Source of the DNA: Simmondsia chinensis
Lineage: Eukaryota > Streptophyta > Magnoliopsida > Caryophyllales > Simmondsiaceae
Assembly (NCBI GenBank): GCA_018398585.1
Contig: JAGTTD010000006.1
Location: 7,912,501-7,976,500, forward strand
Reading direction: 5' to 3'
Length of the DNA: 64,000 nt
The notes below the pieces were generated by a model. That model had not been told where the DNA came from. It saw nothing but the letters and a program-made list of their open reading frames with translations, and did not search any database. Positions 25,891 through 32,370 of this stretch are shown here, in pieces. The stretch's first letter is position 1; each line of letters begins with the position of its first letter. Made by a program: the position numbers and the translations under genes.

Positions 25891-27615
25891 ATAGTAAGGA
25901 GGTATAACATTGCCCTAATAAGAGCCATCAACATCTGGGGGAGGGGGGCAATGAGCTTGGAACTCAATATACAGAATCCTGATTGTTTCTTCTTTCTGGT
26001 TGGTAGGTTGTATATAAAACTCTAAATCCGAAATGGAACCAAATGCTAGAGTTCCCTGATGACGGGAGTCCCTTACTCCTGCAAGTGAAAGATCATAACG
26101 CTATAATGGCTGCATCAAGCATCGGCGAGTGCATTGTTGAATATCAGAGATTGCCTCCTAATCAAATGTTTGACAAGTGGATACCTCTCCAGGAAGTTAA
26201 AAAGGGAGAGATTCATATTCAGATCACGAGAAAACTTCCTGAATTACAGCGCAGACCCAGTGTCGAGTCTGACTCATCGTCTGTTAAAGCTCGTATGATT
26301 ACAAGCCAGGTTTGAAAATTTGACATCTTATTCTTATTTTGCATAAAACATGAGAATAATATATGCTGCATGAGTTTTGACAAAGCTGAAAGGTTTCTTC
26401 GTAAGTTCCTGATGTTAAGATTAGTCACATTCGTCAAATTAATATAGGCCATTATGCAATGTAATGGTTGTTGCGTAGCATATTCTTTTGGCTGTATGTT
26501 ATGGAATATGTAATAGTACTTTTGTTATAGCTTTCATAATGGATATATATCATATTGTATTCATTAGAAACATAAAAACAATCAAAAAGGTTATACAATC
26601 AATGATTCTATAGCTGTTAAGTCAAAATTTTACTAACAGTAGGCTTAAAAGCAATTTATGTTCCAAAAAAAATTCCAATCGCAATTAACACAATTTGTCA
26701 ATTAGTTTTCCTTGAGGGGTGAGCTTGAGAGCTTGCGCATTATAAAGCTAGTGAGACTCAACTAGTTTTGAGCTTGAGTTGAACTGAGCCCTAGTCTAAT
26801 ATGAAGCTTGAATTCGTAGGCTTGTGAGCCTAAATAAGTCTATTTTAATACACTGTATTGGTTAAAATATGCCTAATCAAGCCTAGTTTGAGCCTTAGGA
26901 AAGCTTAATTGAGAACTTACTAAGCTAGGTTTCAGCTCAACCGAACCAAGCTGAGCCCAAGCCTATGACGAGTTGAGCTTGACCTTGAAGTTTCCAAGCT
27001 CAATGAACTTCTAGCCAAGCCAAGCCAAGCCTTTGCCTATAATGAGCCAAGCTTGAGCTTGAAGTTTTCAAGCTCATTGAACTTCCAGCAAGCCTAAGCC
27101 GAGCTAAATCCATATGACCCAAGCCTCAAGTTTGATGAGTTCGAGCTTGGGCTCTCATATGCAACCCCCTGACACCTTACAATACTGCAACAACAGTAGT
27201 GAAGTGAACACGAACCGCAATATAGTTCTATGTAAGAACATTTCTTTTCACTAATTGCTGCATTTGTTTTCTTCAATGACAACTCATTCTTTACTGTTAT
27301 CATTTACTGGCAAGCAATTTTTAAGCAGCAAATCCTGCTTGTCCCATTGATCCCACCTTGATTTGTTCTGTGTTTTACAATGCCTTTAACCAGATGAAAC
27401 AATTGTTGATCAAGCTTCAGTCATCATCCGGAGATGATGACGATCCAGAAGCCATAGCGACAACATTAAGCGAGCTGGAGAGCTTGCAGGACATGCAAGA
27501 AGAGTACATGCTGCAGCTCGAGACCGAGAGATCGCTTCTTCTTGACAAGATTAACGATCTTGGTCAGGAATTGCTCGAGTCATCTTCACCATTCAGCAGG
27601 TCATCTAGTTATTAA
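1435..27615 (+). CDS. NTMC2T3: SMP and triple-C2 lipid-transfer/tether protein (plant synaptotagmin F type), 14 exons
   Basis: Chained exons: 1435-1623, 6021-6095, 6171-6278, 7479-7511, 7619-7708, 15848-15973, 17220-17363, 21365-21769, 22699-22833, 23454-23672, 24162-24413, 25187-25300, 26007-26309, 27394-27615. All junctions are GT-AG and the product is 804 residues. Seen: two hydrophobic stretches at about residues 29-62, an SMP-like region (about 95-272), C2A (about 288-435), C2B (477-585), C2C (593-725) and an acidic coiled coil (732-790). The whole chain follows, from memory, Arabidopsis At3g18370 (NTMC2T3/SYTF, about 815 residues), including the [20 protein letters not shown] stretch. 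SMP proteins of this class sit in the ER membrane, bind other membranes through C2 domains and move lipids at contact sites; this role is inferred from the family. ATG 1435 was chosen because the conserved GKRKK start follows it. C2B has Glu499 where Arabidopsis has Asp. The C2B-C2C linker looks about 15 residues short, so a missed small exon is possible. UTRs are not defined. Confidence 0.92.
1624..2640 (+). other. Intron 1, first part
   Basis: Intron sequence with T-rich runs and a short direct repeat around 1800-1925 (two copies of a TAGCACTAAYAATTTTACT motif). A (TA)n microsatellite occupies about 2618-2642. No gene seen. Confidence 0.6.
2641..2837 (+). repeat. Tandem duplication of a ~105-bp unit
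   Basis: Two copies begin TAATTGTCAAGGGTGTAGAA at 2641 and 2746 and both end in CTCTGCAACCTTTT, separated by a TA microsatellite. They differ at only a few positions. The TRIM element is inserted just at the end of the second copy. Confidence 0.8.
2838..3398 (+). mobile_element. Complete TRIM retrotransposon (561 bp)
   Basis: Two near-identical LTRs of about 195 bp (2838-3032 and 3203-3398), starting TGTTGAAGACTCC and ending AAATTTAACA. A primer-binding site TGGTATCAGAGTGGG (3033-3047), close to the initiator-Met tRNA complement, follows the left LTR; a purine tract GCGAGGGGGAG precedes the right LTR. The target duplication CTTTT is at 2833-2837 and 3399-3403. There is no coding capacity, as expected for TRIMs. 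Located in NTMC2T3 intron 1, same orientation as the gene. Confidence 0.95.
3430..4870 (+). repeat. Old intronic duplication interrupted by a MITE
   Basis: Sequence from about 3430-3935 is repeated in diverged form at about 4030-4870. Matching landmarks: CTAGTCATGTAGTGTTAGCC (3486) against CTAGTTAGTGTTGTAGGG; GACAAAGAGGAAT at 3706 and 4649; TTTTTGTCAGAATWTGTTC at about 3798 and 4745. After removing the MITE at 4140-4512 the offset is about 570 bp, so the MITE arrived after the duplication. Confidence 0.7.
4140..4512. mobile_element. MITE with ~70-bp inverted ends (MULE-like)
   Basis: The left end (AGGGTTTTTTACGTCATTAG, then a GTCCCTTAACTTTTAATTG block) is the inverted complement of the right end (CTTAAGGG-type block to ATGTCATAAATTCT). 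The interior is AT-rich and has no ORF. Possible target duplication ATATACTTT / ATATCACTTT, imperfect. The uninterrupted sister copy of the duplicated intron sequence supports this as an insertion. Confidence 0.7.
4918..5107 (-). mobile_element. TS-like SINE with TTG tail
   Basis: On the minus strand: a 5' part beginning CCAAACTGAAGGTCCTCGGG, the body motif GGGGGAAGGCTGCGTACATC, a homopolymer G run, and a 3' end CCTTGAAGCACTGGGATTGTT with a TTG-type tail. Flanking 18-bp copies AATTGATCCACAGTAACA (4900-4917) and AATTGATCAACAGTAACA (5108-5125) differ once. Known: plant SINEs of the tobacco TS type end in TTG repeats and share tails with RTE LINEs; the LINE in intron 5 ends in the same way. Confidence 0.85.
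5126..6020 (+). other. Intron 1, last part
   Basis: AT-rich intron sequence with a short T-run at 5681-5694 and small local repeats (CACTTCTACTAA around 5174-5230). No gene or bounded element recognised. Confidence 0.55.
6021..6095 (+). CDS. NTMC2T3: NTMC2T3 exon 2
   Basis: Encodes residues 64-88, beginning [19 protein letters not shown], the conserved basic segment between membrane anchor and SMP domain. Acceptor gtcag|TAT, donor TCG|gtacg. The next intron is only 75 bp. Confidence 0.9.
6171..6278 (+). CDS. NTMC2T3: NTMC2T3 exon 3: start of SMP domain
   Basis: Encodes residues 89-124 with the conserved [14 protein letters not shown] motif that opens SMP domains of plant synaptotagmins. Acceptor aacag|CCT, donor GAG|gtatg. 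Confidence 0.92.
6922..7093 (-). mobile_element. Degenerate solo LTR of the TRIM family
   Basis: The reverse complement aligns along its length with the TRIM LTR at 2838-3032: a diverged start, GGATTCCACGTGTGAGTCTA, the AATTGGTTTTAGGATGGAAT block, the GGGTTACTCCACCTA block and a CAAATTTAACC end. There is no second LTR, primer site or clear target duplication, so this is an old solo LTR. The rest of intron 3 (6279-7478) shows nothing else. Confidence 0.75.
7479..7511 (+). CDS. NTMC2T3: NTMC2T3 exon 4 (33-bp microexon)
   Basis: Encodes [11 protein letters not shown] (residues 125-135), which joins exon 3 and exon 5 exactly as in the Arabidopsis protein (KRLKHRKPRLIEKIELQEF). Acceptor tgcag|AGA, donor ATT|gtaag. 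It is too short to be found as an open reading frame. Confidence 0.88.
7619..7708 (+). CDS. NTMC2T3: NTMC2T3 exon 5: SMP domain
   Basis: Encodes residues 136-165, containing [13 protein letters not shown], a hallmark SMP strand and turn. Acceptor tctag|GAG, donor CAG|gtttg. The following intron is the largest of the gene (8139 bp) and holds a nested LINE and LTR insertion. Confidence 0.9.
7709..8263 (+). other. Intron 5, part before the LINE
   Basis: Unremarkable AT-rich intron sequence. Frames open here (7687-8047) have no recognisable domain and are not conserved in the protein family. Confidence 0.55.
8325..8700 (+). pseudogene. RTE-type LINE reverse transcriptase, C-terminal remnant
   Basis: The frame at 8421-8633 contains [40 protein letters not shown] and then a frameshifted GxGRPKKTW-like end; in-frame stops lie just upstream (for example before MCGH). 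Family knowledge: this segment is the conserved tail of RTE-clade ORF2 in plants. Non-functional. Confidence 0.85.
9464..9672. repeat. TGTGTCGACACA palindrome array, LTR copy 1
   Basis: Six intact GTCGACAC-centred palindromes plus decayed half copies, arranged mostly in pairs with short linkers. They create open frames on both strands with repeating CVDTQ or CRHT peptides, which are artefacts of the repeat. Confidence 0.9.
14070..14313. repeat. TGTGTCGACACA palindrome array, LTR copy 2
   Basis: Eight intact copies of the same palindrome, in pairs, plus two half copies (ATCGACACACA, GTTGACACACA). Copy 2 has an extra pair of about 35 bp near its left end that copy 1 lacks, so the array changes in length. 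Confidence 0.9.
14543..15847 (+). other. Intron 5, part after the LINE
   Basis: Intron sequence without genes. About 15017-15135 has weak inverted ends (GTTTTGTTTGGAACC... and the complement of GTTTGTTGTCCAATGG) that look like a small MITE; no clear target duplication. Confidence 0.5.
15848..15973 (+). CDS. NTMC2T3: NTMC2T3 exon 6: SMP domain
   Basis: Encodes residues 166-207, including [19 protein letters not shown] and the HIKGD strand. Acceptor tgcag|AAG, donor GAT|gtatg. A hAT-like element begins only 75 bp beyond the donor. Confidence 0.92.
16049..16507. mobile_element. hAT-like non-autonomous element, GAGCTC/GGCTCG-rich
   Basis: Left end TACGGATGAAATGAGTTGAGC and right end, complemented, TAGGGGCATATTTGAGTTGAG are imperfect inverted repeats. 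Adjacent 8-mers GTTATATT (16041-16048) and GTTGAGTT (16508-16515) match at 6 of 8. The interior is a degenerate run of GAGCTTGA, GAGCCAAGC and GGCTCG words, typical of a common plant family whose ends read TAGGGGTGTAAA. The 8-bp duplication points to hAT. Confidence 0.65.
16516..17219 (+). other. Intron 6 remainder
   Basis: Intron sequence with a CA/TG-rich stretch at about 17000-17110 (imperfect microsatellite). No element recognised. Confidence 0.5.
17220..17363 (+). CDS. NTMC2T3: NTMC2T3 exon 7: end of SMP core
   Basis: Encodes residues 208-255, [16 protein letters not shown] through SWL. I chose acceptor ttacag|TTG rather than the one 6 bp later because it restores the GD-L-x-LMP spacing of the Arabidopsis protein; use of the later site would only remove two residues. 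Donor CTG|gtgcg lies 106 bp before a Gypsy-type insertion. Confidence 0.9.
17470..20337 (-). mobile_element. Small Gypsy-type LTR retrotransposon with gag-protease remnant
   Basis: LTRs of 700 bp at 17470-18169 and 19638-20337, with TGATGCAG...TGCATCA ends and target duplication TGATG at 17465-17469 and 20338-20342. On the minus strand TAGTATCAGAGCTC, near the initiator-Met primer site, follows the right LTR, and GGAGAGAA precedes the left LTR, so the element is on the minus strand. The 1.47-kb interior keeps only pieces of gag and an aspartic protease, with no RT or integrase, so it depends on other elements. In NTMC2T3 intron 7, opposite to the gene. Confidence 0.92.
18734..19610 (-). pseudogene. 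gag fragment and retroviral-type aspartic protease remnant
   Basis: Minus-strand order: a short gag-like start ([20 protein letters not shown] and a charged helix) ending at a stop near 19499; then [20 protein letters not shown] (19151-19357), which holds the DxG active-site pattern of plant Gypsy proteases; then a stop, and [18 protein letters not shown] (18734-19147), the family's conserved C-terminal flap region. A further minus frame (18057-18608) runs from the interior into the LTR and is of unknown meaning. Disrupted. Confidence 0.75.
20343..21364 (+). other. Intron 7, last part
   Basis: AT-rich intron sequence. The minus frame at 20450-20905 (151 codons) has no recognised domain and low-complexity composition; I do not call it a gene. 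Confidence 0.5.
21365..21769 (+). CDS. NTMC2T3: NTMC2T3 exon 8: SMP end and first C2 domain
   Basis: Largest exon, residues 256-390. [18 protein letters not shown] closes the SMP domain; [15 protein letters not shown] opens C2A. C2A lacks the usual aspartate pattern in its first loop, so Ca2+ binding there is unlikely (inference). Acceptor ataaag|GTT, donor AAG|gtacc. Confidence 0.92.
21824..22278. mobile_element. hAT-like GAGCTC/GGCTCG-rich element in intron 8
   Basis: Dense GAGCCCGAGC, CAAGCTCGG and GGCTCGGCTC words, ending in GGCTCATTTACACCCCCTA, the complement of the TAGGGGGTGTAAATGAGCC end typical of this family. The left end is worn and no target duplication is clear. Same family as 16049-16507. 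Confidence 0.6.
22699..22833 (+). CDS. NTMC2T3: NTMC2T3 exon 9: C2A end
   Basis: Encodes residues 391-435, with [20 protein letters not shown] as in Arabidopsis. Acceptor aacag|ATC, donor GAG|gtatg. Confidence 0.92.
22834..23453 (+). other. Intron 9 with poly(A) tract
   Basis: Contains a 22-bp A run near 23018-23039 and a GGGCTTGTTTGGCCAAG motif just upstream that resembles MITE ends. No gene. Confidence 0.45.
23454..23672 (+). CDS. NTMC2T3: NTMC2T3 exon 10: start of second C2 domain
   Basis: Encodes residues 436-508: [16 protein letters not shown], a serine-rich linker, then the first half of C2B ([14 protein letters not shown] to KLQYGK). Asp488 is kept; the second loop-1 acidic residue is Glu499 in place of the usual Asp. 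Confidence 0.92.
23673..25186 (+). other. Introns 10 and 11 (flanking exon 11)
   Basis: Intron 10 is 23673-24161 and intron 11 is 24414-25186. AT-rich with short homopolymers. I looked in intron 11 for a small exon encoding the C2B-C2C linker of related proteins and found none that I could support. Confidence 0.5.
24162..24413 (+). CDS. NTMC2T3: NTMC2T3 exon 11: second half of C2B
   Basis: Encodes residues 509-592, with [19 protein letters not shown] and [16 protein letters not shown]. The exon ends at VRE|gtatgc; the Arabidopsis linker that follows at this point is not found here. Confidence 0.92.
25187..25300 (+). CDS. NTMC2T3: NTMC2T3 exon 12: start of third C2 domain
   Basis: Encodes residues 593-630, [20 protein letters not shown] followed by TSDPYVKV. 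Asp604, Asp609 and Asp615 occupy C2 loop 1, so C2C is the best candidate for Ca2+-dependent membrane binding in this protein (inference). Acceptor gcgcag|GGT, donor AAG|gtttt. Confidence 0.92.
25715..25895 (-). repeat. Possible tRNA-type SINE remnant with poly(C) run
   Basis: The complement contains words similar to pol III boxes (B-like around GGATCAGAACC, A-like near CCAATAGCCCA) with a CTTGTTGTAAGGTCTTAACCC segment often seen in plant SINE copies. A run of about 33 C follows at 25857-25889. No target duplication found, so the boundary is uncertain. Confidence 0.35.
26007..26309 (+). CDS. NTMC2T3: NTMC2T3 exon 13: C2C end
   Basis: Encodes residues 631-731, with [26 protein letters not shown] (Asp659) and [17 protein letters not shown]. 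Acceptor ggtag|GTT, donor CAG|gtttg. Confidence 0.92.
26707..27171. mobile_element. hAT-like GAGCTT-rich element in intron 13
   Basis: Degenerate run of TTGAGCTTGA, CCAAGCC and GAGCTTGGGCTC words between GAGGGGTGAGC on the left and TATGCAACCCCCTG on the right. Same type as the elements in introns 6 and 8 but more decayed; target duplication not resolved. Confidence 0.55.
27394..27615 (+). CDS. NTMC2T3: NTMC2T3 exon 14: coiled coil and stop
   Basis: Encodes residues 732-804. [13 protein letters not shown], an acidic DDDD run, then the heptad-like [20 protein letters not shown] segment and a serine-rich tail. The TAA stop is at 27613-27615. Acceptor aaccag|ATG. Confidence 0.92.
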   Translation: MKQLLIKLQSSSGDDDDPEAIATTLSELESLQDMQEEYMLQLETERSLLLDKINDLGQELLESSSPFSRSSSY

Positions 27616-28707
27616 ATTGAAGCCAAAACAATCCCACGAAAATATTAGAAAACATAGGAAAAGAGATCTTGAGGAAGGATCAGGGTTGTGTTTTTGTAAT
27701 TATTGTTCTAAAATTGTGTATAATTTGTAGTCTCATAGATGTAGGGATCTGAATAATGCTGATGTTCGTCTGGTTGGTAGACTTGGTATGTAATCTGATG
27801 GTTATTGTTGCTGAGAATATTCAGAAGTGATGTTAGAGTATAAAATCATTCTTAAGCCTTTACTGATTTATTGTAGTTTTTGAGATAGTTGATTGCTTGA
27901 CATAATATCAGAGTTTTGTTGACCAAGAGGTTATAACTTTGAATCCTAATAATCCCATTTTCAATATCAACATATTTTAGCCCAAGGTATTGCGTTGGCT
28001 TTTGCACTATTCCGTTTCAAGTCCCATAGTATTTATTTGATCGGACATGTATTAGAGCATAAAATATTTCCCAAGTCTTCATCTATCAATTTACACTTCG
28101 ATGATATGTGATTTCTTTGACATGTAGGAATGATAATTGAGCCTTTTCATGTTAATAATTGCATTGTTAAATTTGGGGTTGCTTTGAATATGGTATGAGC
28201 CTTTGATAGTCTTTGTTATGCACGGAAAGATGCCATAAACAAAGAGAGTTTAGTGTAGAGTCGTGCCTTGTATTATGGTCAGGTATCTGCATGGATAGAA
28301 AGGACATCAGCTTAATGTTTGTTAAAAGAATTTTCTCAAGAAATGTGATATCTTACATAAATATTGATGTAGCACAACTTGTTATATGAAAACTAAATCT
28401 AATTATATTTTTCGGAAATATCAAGTGCATACGCACGTGACTAGACTTGAGGGCAACAGTGGTGATGGAGGTCACGACCGGGTGGAGGTGGATTTCCACT
28501 TGGATATCCACATCACATTGTTTTCTTCGGCTATCTTTCATGAACCTTCTTGTTATTCCATCTATCCTTTTAACCAATTTTGCTCCTTTTTCTGGTGATA
28601 ACGTCATGCTGATCTTTTAGTTATTCGTTCTTAAATCAAGCTCTGTACCTCGCTTGTATTGTGTAGGAAAGAGCCTTCAAACTTAGGTTATTAACTTGGT
28701 TTCTATT
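27616..28707 (+). other. NTMC2T3 3' UTR and downstream intergenic DNA
   Basis: The 3' UTR probably covers the first 150-250 bp; possible poly(A) signals are AATAAT near 27752 and similar A/T words later. Beyond that, AT-rich intergenic sequence; frames at 28353-28607 on both strands show no domain. Confidence 0.5.
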
Positions 28708-28715
28708 TGTGAGAG

Positions 28716-29322
28716 TAGGGATGGCAATGGGGCGGGGCGGGTACGGGGGGCGCCTCCTCCATACCCGTACCCGTCACCCAAATTCTATACCCGTACCCGC
28801 CCCATTACCCGCCACGGGTATGAAGTCGGTACCCGTACCCGCCCAGGCGGGTACAAACCCATACCCATTACCCGCGGGTACCCAACGGGTACCCATTACC
28901 CACCCCAACCCGCCCTGTACCCGCCCGTACCCGCTCCCCGTACCCACCTTGTTACCTATCCATTATCCAACTTATTACACATAAAATTCTTTTCTTTTTC
29001 CCTTCAATATAACCATGACTTCATAATTATAGATTACCTGAGAAATTTATTTTATATAAACTAACACAACGGGGATATGCGGGTACGGGGAAGAGCGGGG
29101 CGGATACATGCGGGTACGAGGCGGGGCGGGTTGGGTCAGGGTGGGGCGAGGCGGGTACGGGGCGGGTACAAGCCTATACCCGTACCCGCCCCATACCCGT
29201 GACGGGTATTAAAATGTGTAACCTACCCGTACCCGTTACCTGCATCATCTATACTCATACCCGCCCCAAACGGGGCGGATACCCATGGGTAACAGGTTTT
29301 ACCCGCCCCATTGCCATCCCTA
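28716..29322. mobile_element. GC-rich hAT MITE (607 bp)
   Basis: Inverted ends TAGGGATGGCAATGGGGCGG and its complement are identical over at least 20 bp. Eight-bp flanks TGTGAGAG (28708-28715) and TGTGAGAA (29323-29330) differ once, as in hAT target duplications. The interior is a run of GGGTACCCGC-type words, giving spurious frames with repeated TRTRP and PVPAP peptides. No transposase. Confidence 0.92.
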
Positions 29323-30318
29323 TGTGAGAAAATATTTCAGAGAGCATATCCAATAGAGTTGTTAATGTGTCATATATATATGTAAACTATATAGAGGGAG
29401 AATTCTAGTAAAGTCCTTAGAGAATAGCCTACTAACATAATACTAGGATATTATACTAATACACTCCCTCAATCTGAAAGGGGTGGACCAACATTCAGAT
29501 TGGCCCTATGAATATAGAAGCGATCAGAAGCTAAACCCTTGGTGAAAATATCAACACCTTACTTGGTGGTGGGAGTATATCGAACCTGGATCTCACCCTT
29601 AATTACCTTTTCAAGGTGGTGGGAATATACCAAACCTGGATGTCTCCCTTAATTATCTTTTCTGGAATGTAGTGAAAATCAACATCAACGTGCTTACTAC
29701 AGTGTTAGAGATAGGATAGCAACAAGATACGTAGCAAAGATATTGTCATAGAAGATTTGAATTGGACCAGAGCGACAAAGACCAAGGTCACGCATGAGAT
29801 ACCTGAGCCAGTCACACTCAACAACCACCTATGCTACACCTCAATACTCAAACTTTGTAGTAGACTTGGAAACAGTGTTGCTTCTCAGCATGCCAGGAGA
29901 TAAGGCTGGGTCCAAGAAAAAAGGCAAATGTAATAGTGGAGCAATGAGTGTTAGGACATCCACCCCAATTAGTATCGGCATTTGCAGTTATAGCTGTGCA
30001 AGATCCGGGGAAATGGTGAGACCATGATCAGCCATGTGTTTGAGGTAGCGAAGGATGCGCTTGACCATCTGGCACTGAAAGGACTTAAGAGCCTGCATAA
30101 ATTAGGACACACGGTTAAGAGTATTACAAATATCAGGGTGAGTTGTGGCGAGATAATGGAGGGCACCTACTACACTCCGACACTTAGTTGAATCATCAAG
30201 TAGATCCCCATAAGTCAAAGATGGTTGAACCCAGGCTGGAAGATGTGTTTGTACAGGTTTGGTCTCAAGCTTGTCATGCAATGGTGTATTAATGCTGCGT
30301 GAGGAGAAAGCCATGGAG
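29323..30318 (-). mobile_element. Truncated Copia element, 3' end with LTR
   Basis: On the minus strand: RNase H-region pol remnants, a purine tract GATTGAGGGAGTG, then an LTR of about 139 bp (29461 down to 29323) beginning TATTAGTATAATATCC and ending CTCTGAAATATTTTCTCACA. Start and end match the LTRs of the Copia at 39761-60434, so both belong to one family. Its 5' part is missing; a (GA)n tract and a MULE follow at 30.33-30.39 kb. The GC-rich hAT MITE sits at its LTR end. Confidence 0.8.
29480..30300 (-). pseudogene. Copia pol, RNase H region remnant
   Basis: Minus frame 30102-30410 contains LETKPVQTHLPAWVQPSLTY and SVVGALHYLATTHPDICNTL, the plant Copia segment between RT and RNase H. Further toward 29480 the DNA still matches the region encoding KHVDVDFHY and the GVDIFTKGL motif, with several stops and frameshifts. 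The first 40 or so codons of that frame come from low-complexity GA sequence and are not protein-coding. Confidence 0.8.
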
Positions 30319-32001
30319 GGAAAGCGTGAAGAGAGAGAGAGAGAGAGAGAGAAAGTGAGAGTGAGGAGAGAGAAAATAATAATGAAAGAAAGGGATGCCT
30401 TTTTTAACAAATGGATACATTTTCAAAAGAAATTAGAACTTTAGCATTTTTGAAAATATTTAGCAAAATGGCACATTTTACTGTTCACAACTTGTTGCAC
30501 GCCATTTTAGATGGATTATAAGGATATAAAACCCGTTGTACAAACGTCTAGAACATTGTGCAAGCAGTGTTGCCCGCCGTCTCAGACGTCGTATAGGTCG
30601 TGCAACAGCTAAAACTATTCCACTGGGAATCCCGCTTACCCCCTAAGTATTAACCCACCCATAATCTTTTTTTTTTTTGGAACAAACCCGTGACCCACCT
30701 TCTTCATCAATCTCCATTATTCCCACTTCTCTTCCTCTTCTTCTTCAAGCTCTCCCTCATTCTCTATATATATCCCTCATGTTCTTATAACTTTCACAAC
30801 ACTCAATAATTAATATACATCTTTCGACCTGTTTTTCTTTTATCAAAGACTTTCACTACACTTTTCATTTTCACTGCTATGTAAGTCGTTATTATACAAA
30901 ATTTTCTGTTCTAGTTTTGTTTTTATATTTTGATGTCATTTTCATTTGTAAAGAATTATGATTTTAGTGATTTGATTAAATTGGTTTTATAATTTTTTTG
31001 TAAGTTGTTATTATAGCAAATTACACGTTTAGTATAATTTTTAAACATATTATAATTATTTTCAAATGAGTTATGAATGCTGCTGTTTCAGTGCTGCTTG
31101 AATTGCTTCAATGTTAGAAAAATTATTATGCGATATGTTTATATGATATATTTCAATATACTTGTGATTTTGAATACTTTTACATGTTTAATATTTCTTT
31201 TAAACATATTATAACTAGTGATTCCCCGTGAGTTGTACGGTCCAATAATTATATTTTAAAGAATATTTTTTATCTTGTGCTATGGTTTTTTGGATAAAGT
31301 TAGTATACATTTAATTGTATATAATTTTTTATTATTTTGAAAACATCTAAATTATGCAACAATAAATTATCTACAAATAATTTGATAGTTTTATATTTGA
31401 AGGTTTTAATATTATTTTGATAATTTTAACACTGTGTTTGTGTTTTAAAAAAGAAATATATTCTTATATTATTGTTTATGCACATTAAAAAGTGAAATAC
31501 GAATTTTGAAGCTATTAAAAGATAAATTCATAGGTTTGATAGATATATATAAATATATTGGAGCAAAAACTAATAGAAGTTAATGTTGTTAAGATGAAGT
31601 ATAATATTGTTAAATAATTTATAGTATAATAATTTTTAATGTAATTAATTAATACACCGTCGGTAATAGGATGTGAATTTTTATTGTGAAATATATTTGT
31701 TAAATAAAGTATTACATAATTGCATTAATAATATATGTAATAAGTGTAGTTCAAATTCTATATATGTAATATACAAATTTTTAGGAATACTATTAATTCA
31801 TCCAATAATAAATAAATTGTTAGAAAATTATTATGTTTTATATTTGTATGATATATTTGAATACACTAATGATTTAGGTACAATCTATAATTATTTAGAT
31901 GTACTTCTTATTAGAGAACTATTTTTTTAAATATATAATTATCTTTTAAACTTTATAATATGTTTACATATTTAAAATATTTTAAAAATATTATAATTAA
32001 T

Positions 32002-32215
32002 TTAATCCTTCCCAGGAGATCACCCATCCTGGTACTACTCTCGCCCAAGCACGCTTAACTTCAGAGTTCTAATGGAATCCAGTGACGGCGTGTTGGTGCC
32101 CTCTTTGGGAAACAGCCTCTCTTTAGGTTAACACCCTCAAGGGGGAAGGCTGCGTAAACCCCCCCCCCCCCCCCCGACCCTGCGTAGGCGGTGGGTATGT
32201 TCCTCTGTACATATA
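32002..32215 (+). mobile_element. Chimeric insertion: antisense 5S rRNA joined to a SINE-like body
   Basis: 32007-32080 is the complement of the 3' two-thirds of plant 5S rRNA, including the GTTAAGCGTGCTTGGGCGAG and AGGATGGGTGA blocks. It passes directly into a + strand SINE-like body GGAAACAGCCTCTCTTTAGG...GGGGGAAGGCTGCGTA, a C run (about 32159-32175), CGACCCTGCG and GGGTATGTTC. This body is shared with the SINE at 4918-5107. Flanks carry ATAATTAATT on both sides (about 31992 and 32219), a possible target duplication. Not a functional 5S gene: internal changes and missing 5' end. Confidence 0.7.
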
Positions 32216-32370
32216 TATAATAATTAATTAAAAGTAAAGTTTAGATTTTTAATGTTAAATAATTTATTATTTAATTAATTAATATTTTATGTAATAAGTA
32301 TAGTTAATATTTTGGGTGATTAAATTACTGATTTCGTTAATTTTATTTTTGGGTAATCATCCTAGAAATT

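Noticed and set aside
28696..29064. Proline/threonine-rich ORFs (TRTRP, PVPAP repeats)
   Set aside because: Translation of the GC-rich word repeats of a hAT MITE, not a gene.
32007..32080. 5S rRNA gene
   Set aside because: The match is partial, antisense relative to the attached SINE body, has changes in conserved positions and lacks the 5' third and a terminator context.
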